Source: Xiphophorus maculatus (Eukaryota; Chordata; Actinopteri; Cyprinodontiformes; Poeciliidae). From it: a DNA stretch of 64,000 nt. Shown one piece after another: positions 56,401-64,000 of this stretch; position 1 is the first letter of the stretch, and every line of letters starts with the position of its first letter. The notes beneath the pieces are model-generated. The model was not told the origin of the DNA. It saw only the letters and a program-made list of their open reading frames with translations, and did not search any database. The position numbers and the translations under genes are program-made. Where the stretch lies: the NCBI RefSeq assembly GCF_002775205.1, contig NC_036443.1, forward strand, positions 13,651,373 to 13,715,372, read 5' to 3'.

Positions 56401-57112
56401 CTTCTTGCATTGACCTTTAATAACATTCCTACTGATTGTCTGTTTAAAGATAGAAACAGAGCCCATGATTAAGCCATGCTTTTCCAAAACACAATTGTAA
56501 AAACGTCATTTCATTAATATTTTATTGATGTTTTTTTTTTCTCTTCCCTGTGAAGTACAAGGTTTAAAAGTAAACCTGATGGTTTTAAAGATTTTGCAAT
56601 TGTGTCTTGTTTAGCAAAGCGCTAACATTTGGGTGAATTTTACAGATATAACAAGAGAAATCTAACGTTGTTATTTCCTGTATTTAATGCAGGTGTTCTG
56701 GTTTTGTCGACATGTTAGAATAGTGCTTATCTAATTACGAAGGGAAGTAGTGCTTTACCACATTGCCAAATCCAACATCAGCATAGTTTTGCAGTCGAGT
56801 TCTTCCTCATATGCACAGTTCCAAAAAAGACAATGTACAATTGTGTTTAGACCTACAATGATTATCTACATATTGGACTTATCTCCATACTTGTATGACA
56901 TTTTCTTGAATATGTTCATGTAAACATCCGTACCACACACGTACGTACAAACAAAAAAAGAATTTGTCAGCAAAAGTATGAAATGAAGACATTTAAAATT
57001 AGCAGGAAGCCTTGTTAAAACTTCTCGTAATAAATGGTTGCTCTTTTCGCAGCAGGAAATCGCCCCGGCAGCAACAGATGAGACAGTGACTCAGATGATC
57101 AGAGTGTCCTAG
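50464..57112 (+). CDS. nfya: Nuclear transcription factor Y subunit alpha (NF-YA), complete
   Basis: Nine coding exons keep frame: 50464-50544, 52414-52482, 53242-53388, 53544-53675, 54105-54207, 54316-54470, 55025-55198, 56010-56120 and 57053-57112, giving 343 residues (human 347). Residues about 20-230 form the Gln-rich activation region (QGQPLMVQVSGGQLITSSGQ, GQTIVYQPVNADGS, MITIPAASLAGAQIV). NF-YA1 (about 247-285, EEPLYVNAKQYHRILKRRQA) binds the NF-YB/NF-YC histone-fold dimer. NF-YA2 (about 288-312, KYLHESRHRHAMQRKRGDGG) contacts the CCAAT box. The tail ends TQMIRVS. The factor activates many housekeeping and cell-cycle promoters in the nucleus. The last exon has a tandem CAG-CAG acceptor that could add or drop one Gln. 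Compared with human, a VTVPVSG-type stretch before GMITIP is missing. Exon 3 is followed by GTAGTGGTG, so a shifted donor could restore the human-like VV. Confidence 0.96.
51325..51364. repeat. Perfect inverted repeat, 17-bp arms, 6-bp spacer
   Basis: ATATGGCATTATTTATA (51325-51341) pairs with TATAAATAATGCCATAT (51348-51364). Another AATGCCAT lies about 30 bases upstream, so the motif is partly triplicated. It is in the first large intron of the NFYA coding region. Confidence 0.92.
55938..55971. repeat. Perfect inverted repeat, 14-bp arms, 6-bp spacer
   Basis: TTTCAATGGACCAA pairs with TTGGTCCATTGAAA around TAATTT, about 40 bases upstream of the acceptor of the NFYA DNA-binding exon (56010). 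A hairpin this near a branch point could affect splicing. Confidence 0.92.
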
Positions 57113-57960
57113 CGTTTTCCCTGACATCATGACCTGCCTGTGACTCTTCAACCCAGCTAACCATCCGGCCCACTCTTCTGTAGTCCTCAACACACCCAGC
57201 AGTGCTTTCACTGTGGCGTTTTCTTTTCTCTCTCAACTTCTTGACTGGTCTTCCAGGGAGCTGGCTGTGCCACAGCTGAGCCAGAAGACGTCTCTGGTCT
57301 TCTTCATTAAAATGGAGGATGTTATCATGTTGGCTGAGCCCAGTTTCGTTGTATTTTTCTGTTTTAAGGTTCTTTTTTTTTGTCAACTCATCACACCGAG
57401 GAGAAAAAAAAGACAGTCACACTCAGACTCTGGTCTGTCGACAATTTGTTGATCTGTCTCCAGTTGACTTTTCTTTTTTTTTATGGTACCATTTTATTTT
57501 TTTTTTGTTTTCTGACGCATTTGTTACTTTATGCTACCCTGCTGTTTTGTATCATTGATTCCTCCTTTACATAAAAATGTAATTATTTAAATCCATGTAC
57601 TTTTTGGACTTGCCTAATGGCTGCATAGTACATGGTGCTCCAGAGATGTGATAGTAATGTGAAGACATTGTATAGAAGGATGCATTTTATACAATTTATA
57701 GTTGGACTTTGTGTTTTGCTGGGGAAAAAAAGCAATTCTTTGTAATACAAACTCCATTCATGTATAGTTGAGAACTTTTCATCTGTAAGTCCACCTAAGT
57801 GTTTTTTGGGGGTTTTTTTGTAGATAGAGATTTTTATCCATCAGCATCTGTCAATGTTAATATTTTTTTTTATAATTGTGAAAAGGACATTGTCTTCATG
57901 TTGTCTTCAAAAACATGTCAATTAAAATTTTATTAAGAAATGAGATATTTTGTTTCATTA
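57113..57960 (+). other. nfya: NFYA 3' UTR with ATTAAA poly(A) signal at 57921-57926
   Basis: The stretch after the stop is T-rich without spliced coding sequence. ATTAAA, the commonest variant poly(A) signal, occurs at 57921-57926 and is followed by a TTTTGTTTC-type region. Confidence 0.5.
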
Positions 57961-59400
57961 CTTAAGAACTAATTAGGAAAGCCCCCGGAGTCTTAACTGG
58001 GGCAGACTTTTTTTTCATTTTCTTTAGTTGAACCAAATACAGTGCCTCGTAAAATTATTCCTAATCCTGAACCTTTGTGATGTTATGACCACAAACCTTT
58101 TAATGTGTTTTATTGGGATATTATGTGATGCCACACAATGGCATGTACATATAATTTAGAATCAAATAGACATGCTTTCAACTTTTTCTTAAAAAACTGA
58201 ACGCATTGCCTGCAATTTATAATCAAGGTGTAAATCTGCTTCAGATACCTTCACTTGTGAATCTGCACGTCAGTCTTTAGCTTTTGCCGTCTCTAGTAGT
58301 TTTTCTTTGGTTTGTGCAGTATTTAGCTCCATTTATATTCCATCTCCTGTGACCAGCTTCCCTGTCCAGCATACACACAGCATGATGCTGCCACTACTGT
58401 GTTTGGAGCCCCGGGGCTTGTGATAATTGGAAGTGGCAATTAGTTGCACTGGATTTTATAAATGATTATCAAAGAAAAGGGTACTTAAGACAAAACCTTT
58501 CAGAAATTTTATTAAGTAAGAAAAATAAAGGAAAGTCGTGCACTTTTTTTCCACTTTACAAATTTATGCTAACTTTTGACAGTCTATTCATGTCAAGAAA
58601 ATACACTGAGGTCCAAAATCTTCACCTGCAAAACAGCAGTAACTTGCAAATAAATGTGAGATGGAAAATAATGTTATCATGAATTGTAATAGTAGCAGTT
58701 TATTTTCACCTGGTTGTGTAATGGATTTACATTGTTCCCTTTTTTCCAAGACATTTATGACCCCAAAGCCTTTTGGCCTTAATGCATTTTTTTTGGTAAA
58801 ACTTTCGGCCTCTGCAGAAAGTTTTCAAAGGGATGTATGATGGGGGGAACCTATAATCCTGGAATGGCACACTATGATCCAGGTTTTCTTCTGTTTGATT
58901 AGGATGTTGTCCTATAAGGTGGAGGGAAACCCCTAGGGTTGCTTAATTTGGAGCTTCACCTAAGGTCTTAAGGCACAAAACAATGCTCTTTATGTTTTAT
59001 TTTATTTTATAAAAGTATTTTTTATTAGAAATGTCAATCTTCAATATCTAAGCAAATCAAATAAAATTGTAACGTGTTACTCCTAGATTGCCTATTTTTA
59101 TTTTGAGGAGGATACAATTACCCTTCGGACCATTTTTATTTTTTTAAATTTATTTTTTACTTTTTTTGGTTTTCATTCAATATATGCAAACTGATACATA
59201 ACAGTACATAGTATTTCGAGTATTTTCTATGTACTCGAGTATTCTCTCTCCGACGATCCCGCCCAATTCATTATATCAATGTTTAAAACAGGCTACAACT
59301 ATTTAAACATTTTGTTGTTGTTTTTTCTCAATCTATCCCTGTTCAGGACCCTTTAAGCTTAATAAAGCGCAGCAAATCAGAAGCGGTGGATTGTCTAGAG
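57961..59400. other. Intergenic DNA between NFYA and the next gene
   Basis: No gene is seen. It contains a CAGTGCCTTGC-family repeat (about 58040-58450) and otherwise AT-rich single-copy-looking sequence. Confidence 0.5.
58040..58450 (+). mobile_element. CAGTGCCTTGC-family repeat remnant
   Basis: It begins CAGTGCCTCGTAAAATTATTC and contains CACAAACCTTTTAATGTGTT and GCATGATGCTGCCACTACTGTG, both hallmarks of the family as recalled from fish genomes. No intact open frame is present. Confidence 0.6.
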
Positions 59401-59965
59401 GGATCTCAGAGTCAACCAATCACAGCAAAGAAGGCGGGACTTGTTCTCAGCCTCCTTGGCAACGGTCAAACAGGCTTTACGGACCAAGGTTTACTTTATG
59501 CAAACTGACGACGAGTTACACAAGTAGGAAGTAAATACTATGAAAACTCTTTACGAACAGAATTTCCCGTCTTTCTGTTCCGAATCCCGTCCTCCGGTTG
59601 GAGCGCTGTCTGTGTGGATGATCATCGCCTGAACACAGCCCACTTCCTCAGGTGACAGGCTGAGCCTACCGCCCCCTCCCATCAGAGATGCTTCTGTACG
59701 AGGTTGACAGCACAACGCAGGACCAGCAACTGCCTCCGCAGCGCTTATAGGGAATTAAAGACGCCAGAAAACTTGACCCAAGCGTCTAATTTGTACTTAT
59801 ATAGATCGCAGGATCCGTTCGGTCATTTTTAAACCAACACGCCAAAGAGCAAAGAAGGCGACGGACGGAGCTAACGTTAGTTTAAACTCCACAGACAACC
59901 GGCTTCTCTCTTTTTCTCCCCCCCCCCCTCTCATCTCCTCCTTGTTTTAGTATCACTTAGATGCG
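59401..59965 (+). promoter_or_regulatory. Promoter and 5' UTR region of the unidentified gene, with an upstream ORF
   Basis: CCAAT (59416-59420, in CAACCAATCACAG) and GGCGGGAC (about 59433-59440, GC box or E2F-like) lie in a GC-richer stretch ahead of the ATG at 59966. An ATG at 59688 opens a 20-codon frame that stops at 59748-59750, before the main ATG, so it may act as an upstream ORF. The transcription start is not determined. Confidence 0.4.
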
Positions 59966-60157
59966 ATGACAGACTCGGCAGTGGACAGCAAGACGGAGGT
60001 CAAGCAGGCCACTAAATATGTCAAAGAGACCGAAAACGTCGCGGAAAAATACTCCGCATTGACCGTCAGCAAGAACAGCAGCGACGTGAACATGAACGTT
60101 GGAGAGATGCCCTCTGCGGCGTTCACCGCAGTCCCGACTCTGAAGTCGGTGAAGAAG
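59966..60157 (+). CDS. First coding exon of an unidentified gene (partial)
   Basis: An ATG in the context GCGATGA opens 64 codons ending SVKK at a good donor (GAAGAAG|GTAAGA). The peptide starts MTDSAVDSKTEVKQATKYVK and is charged and Ser/Thr/Val-rich, with no signal peptide or membrane segment, so it would begin a cytoplasmic or nuclear protein. I do not recognise the family. The case for a gene is the promoter-like GC-rich upstream region with CCAAT and GC boxes, a frame open to the donor, and codon-like composition. No second exon was found in the remaining 3.8 kb, so the next intron is long or runs past the right edge. Reading through the donor gives another 57 codons of unlike composition, which I take to be intron. 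Confidence 0.55.
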
Positions 60158-62346
60158 GTAAGAAACGTGATGCCCGCCATCACTTGCTGCCATTGGGCAA
60201 AAGAACAGCCGGTCACATGTGAGGAGGACACGTTCACGTTGGTGCGGAGAACTGTGCTGCAGTCTCGGCTACTGCTGGACAGTATGGGGAAAGAAGCCAC
60301 AGTGAATGCGTTGCAAAGCCACACTCTTTAACATTTAGTTAACTAACATGCAGTTAGTTAGCACTAACATGCAGTTGGTATTAAAAAGCAGGGTAATTCA
60401 GTCGGGTTAGTAGTTTCAGTGGGACATACTGTATATATTTGTTCCCACTTCACTTGGTATGAAAGAAGTCGTTATAGAAGAATTACAACTGATACTGTAA
60501 TACTGTGTGACATGTCATTTTAAACAATATTACCGTCAAGCGTTAGGTATCCTTATACTGTTTCTATACAATGTTAATGTAAATATTCTTTGTTTAGGAA
60601 ACTAAACCTAAAGCTTACATGTAAGGCCTTAGTAATCTCCATGTGGGGGGGGGGAGCTTCCACACTAAGTATGTGGTAGTTAATGCCATAGAAGATTTTC
60701 TGTGAGAAAACATTCAACCCCACATAACCTCTGGTTTATGTAGCTTTTCTTAGAGGCGCAGGAATGTGGATGTTAAAATTGTAAAAACGATAAGAATCAA
60801 TCAATCCAGCAAGAATCAGAATCAGCCAACTTTCTCTTGAACGGCTCTGCTCAGTGACTGGCAGGTCAGATATTATAAAAGAAAATAAACTCTATTTGTT
60901 ATGTGATTCAAGACTTACAGCTCCCTCTATTTTCCCTCCAACCAAGAGCATGCACTTTGATGCATTTCTTTGAGTTTAATAAAAATCCAGTAGGGGTTAG
61001 GAACACAGGCTTATTGCAGGATATTCTTGTTGCATACTTTTTAATTTTCAGTTGGATTAAAATCTACTTCTTCTACAAACCACTTTTTAAAATAAGGTTA
61101 AGTCCTTCAAACAATCTGAATTGTTTCAAAATTAAAACAGAGAATTTATACTTGAAAGAAAACTGATTTAGATTTTTTTTTTTAGTGTTCCCATGCAGTA
61201 TTGATAAAATATATTGTGTGTTTTGAAAACACCAAAGAGCAAAAAGACTATTTTTAAATCTTTGATTTCAGTCCTTGGTAAAGTGACAAAATGCACGGTT
61301 TATTCAATCTCGATCAGAACTTGAAAAGCACTTTTTTCCATCTTCTCTTCATTACATGTATCCAAAGTAAGATACCCCACGACTTCTGTTCAATAATGAT
61401 GCATTGTTTTACGTTTAATTTGAAATATATTGCTGCGCTTTGATGCATCAATGAATATAATCTTATCTCTTTATTTTTAGTTCAAAATCATCCCTTCTAC
61501 AAAAGAAACTAATGTACATATTTTTCCTTTGATGTCTGATAGCTCTTAGAAATAAAATGTCGAATAAGTCAAATTGGGACTTGTCAAAGAAAACTGGATA
61601 TCCAGTTCGCCAAGAGAAAGCTGAGTGGTGCATCCAGCTCTACCATCTTAACCAGTCCAACCATCTAGCTGTTGAACTCTGTCATTGTTGACCCGGTCAG
61701 CTTTGACTAAGTTCAGGCTTCTCATGTGGGTGGGAATCATTAGTTTTTGGAGCAGCTTGATAAGAGTGTATTTACTGCACACTGTGCACCTGAGGGAAAA
61801 GACTTTGAATGTCTTGGCTGCTTTACAACGGCGCAAAACAAAAAAGACTTTCTCTAGTCAGATGTTCATATTACACATCCACTGCTGGTTCCCAGCACCG
61901 GATAAATCTGAGTGTTTATTCACTGCCGGTTACAGGTCGAGGGCTGTGTTTCTGAGAACCGGCTCACATTTAGAGGAGAAGATGTTTTTTTTTTTTTTTT
62001 ATCTCCAGAAATAGCCATTCGTTTAGTATTTTGTTCCCTGAATATGTAACGTCCTTAAAAAAAAAAAAAGATACTCGGTATAATTGTTTTACAGTAGTTG
62101 CTAGAAGGCTTAGATTCTCACAGCAGGATAACCTTTCACTCTGTCATTATTTTTATGTTCCTTAATTTGTATTCTTGTGGAAAATAGGAAACTTTAGATC
62201 AGCAATGTTTATATTTTTTACATCTTCATCATGAATGCAGTTTTTAAATGTTGTTACACGGCCTGAAACTGAGTATACTTTAAGTTTTAAAAATCAATTT
62301 TTTAATCCATTTGATGTAATCTGTTACATGTGATACATGTAACAAA

Positions 62347-62437
62347 TTACATGTATCTGTTACATGCTTACATGTAACAGATACATGTAAGCATCTGTTA
62401 CATGTAACTAAGCATGTAACAGATGCTTAGTTACATG
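62347..62437. repeat. Nested cluster of three perfect inverted repeats built from ATCTGTTACATG units
   Basis: Pair A: 62347-62366 with 62371-62390 (20-bp arms, 4-base spacer). Pair B: 62388-62404 with 62413-62429 (17-bp arms, 8-base spacer). Pair C: 62401-62415 with 62423-62437 (15-bp arms, 7-base spacer). B and C interlock, and all reuse the same ATCTGTTACATG core, so the block looks like successive inverted copies of one short word. Confidence 0.95.
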
Positions 62438-63681
62438 ATTTTTATTTAATTGTATATGTATTAGATAGGTAAATCTTCACAAAACAGTGACTGTTTTTCG
62501 TTTGTTCTTAATATTATAATATAAGTAGTATAATATCTCTACTTCCTTGCTTTATTTCTTGTGACTCAACAAAATCTAAAAGTTCTTTATTAGTATTAAT
62601 GTGCCAACATCCAAAGCCTCTTCATAGCCATTCAAATACAGAGCCAACCAGATCCTTCAAATGTTTGATTATATGTTGTTTGCATAAAATTAGTCATAGA
62701 TTTGAATCCACACTGGTGACGATTCGTTATCCTATAAAAAAATGTCTCATTACAGATTTCACCTCACAATCTGCTTTGCTTTTGCATCAAAAACAGCAAA
62801 AGCTTTAAATGAGTCCAAGTTACAGTGTAGAAACACATAAACGCGTAAGAACGATATGTCATTTCTGCAGATTAAAAGAAGGTTGTTTCCACATATTTCT
62901 AATGTCATGAAAACATAGATATTATACTCACTTTATTTTTGCTAAATAATCACCTTGAATATTAAATCTTTGTTTTTGTCCTACATCTACTGTATGTCTG
63001 TGTTTGTGATTTAGCTTCTGTAAAGACAGCCCGTCTCATACCAAGTTGAATACTCATAATATGAACCAAATTACATAAAAATTACAAAAGATAGCCATGT
63101 CTGCGTTCCCAGCAGCGGGGCTCAGAGGCTTTAAAATATTAGCTTAGACCTCCTTCCTGTCTGACAGGCAATATTGTGTGGACTGTGAGCTGCCTCCGGG
63201 AAGCCTGTTTCCAAACATATTGAATGATAGGAATGTGCATCAGCTTTATGAAAACAACGCTTTGTTATGAATAAAACTGAGAGTCCAGTGTCTGACTCAA
63301 GTCACCTGTTTGCAAAATCAGTAAAGACGACTTCTACAAATCATTGTAAGAAGAAAAACTTCGTTACTATTTTGGTTTACACTGCATTGACTTTGACGGT
63401 CGGAAAAATGTCCGGTGGATAAATACAATCAATTCTACAAATTTGATTGAGTGAGTGTGATGGTGGGTGAGTCAAAGAACAGCAAACCTCTGCCTCCTCC
63501 TCTATTTTCTTTCAATACAAAACAGTTATGCAATACGTCACCCCCCCCCCTCCCCCACCGACCTCCAGAGAACGGGACTTACTCACATTGAATTTGTTCC
63601 TGCATCATCATTTTGTATCTGATCCCTGTGGAGGTGTGGACTGCTGCGTGCCCACTTTGAAGTTTGGTTATATCATGTTTA

Positions 63682-64000
63682 CAGTGCCTTGCAAACTTAT
63701 TTGCACTATTGATCTTCTCCACATTTTGTCATGGTAAAACCACAAACCCGGAGGGATTTGTTAGGATTTTAGGTGGCAGACCAACACAAAGAAGTGAGGA
63801 ATTGTGAAGTGCAAGGCAAAGCACATGTGGGTTTTCAAAGATATTAATAAACATTTGTTTTCTATTTGGAAGACTTAAAAGAGCCGTGTCAGTTTTCCTT
63901 CCACTGCTCAACTATGGACTACTTTGTCTTGGTCTACCACAAACAAGCCGAACAAAATACATTGACGTTTGTTAATTATGTGTCAAAATGTGAAAAAGTT
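63682..64000 (+). mobile_element. CAGTGCCTTGC-family repeat, cut by the right edge
   Basis: It starts at TA-CAGTGCCTTGCAAACTTATTTGCAC and continues with CCACATTTTGTCATGGTAAAACCACAAAC to the window end. This is the clearest 5' end of the family in the window. The TA before CAGTGCC is compatible with a Tc1/mariner-type target site, but that classification is from memory. Confidence 0.65.

Larger units (their letters stand above)
60158..64000 (+). other. Probable first intron of the unidentified gene; no exon seen
   Basis: This AT-rich DNA has no supported exon on either strand. It holds the nested palindrome cluster (62347-62437), a short direct repeat near 60345-60375 (ACTAACATGCAGTT twice), and at the right edge a truncated transposon copy. 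Confidence 0.4.

Noticed and set aside
60158-60331. Extension of the 59966 frame past the donor to a 121-codon protein
   Set aside because: The GTAAGA donor is strong and composition changes after it; treating it as coding would need an intronless gene with no family support.

Overview
The window is nuclear genomic DNA from a ray-finned fish, most likely a percomorph teleost. The reasons are split vertebrate genes with GT-AG introns (many only 80-150 bp), protein matches to vertebrate AMIGO1, sortilin, neugrin and NF-YA that are full-length but diverged from mammals, a SAM-domain gene of the kind expanded in fish, and many fish-type non-autonomous DNA transposons. No species call is possible from the sequence. 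Family assignments are made from memory of the proteins; no database was searched. Exon junctions were placed by hand from splice signals and reading phase.

Layout. Bases 1-2841 (minus strand) hold the 5' part of a SAM-domain (SAMD3-like) gene that runs off the left edge. AMIGO1 (8071-9588, plus) has its whole coding sequence in one exon, with a likely non-coding first exon near 5.0-5.2 kb. A four-transmembrane synaptophysin-like gene (17327-22786, minus, six exons) lies tail-to-tail with AMIGO1. SORT1 (28131-43210, plus) is complete in 20 exons and 822 codons; one intron is GC-AG and the last exon encodes only DLLE-stop. Neugrin (46937-48192, minus, three exons) and NFYA (50464-57112, plus, nine coding exons) are transcribed divergently. 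The first coding exon of an unidentified gene begins at 59966, and no later exon was found before the right edge.

Roles. These are ordinary housekeeping or neural genes and do not form an operon-like pathway. AMIGO1 is a neuronal adhesion protein, the synaptophysin-like protein is a vesicle or intracellular-membrane protein, sortilin is a trafficking receptor, neugrin acts in mitochondrial ribosome biogenesis, and NF-YA is the CCAAT-binding subunit of NF-Y. The order AMIGO1 - synaptophysin-like - SORT1 follows the mammalian 1p13 block, but with fewer genes between; neugrin and NFYA come from other mammalian chromosomes.

The most unusual signal is not a gene. Twelve perfect short-spacer inverted repeats (arms 11-28 bp, spacers 2-8 bp) are scattered in introns and intergenic DNA, some nested or overlapping, far more than chance allows. 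They look like footprints of serial template switching, or possibly an assembly or library artefact. One sits where an exon of the SAM-domain gene has lost a phase-compatible acceptor. SORT1 intron 19 also holds a foldback element of about 0.95 kb, so its pre-mRNA could form a long intramolecular duplex.
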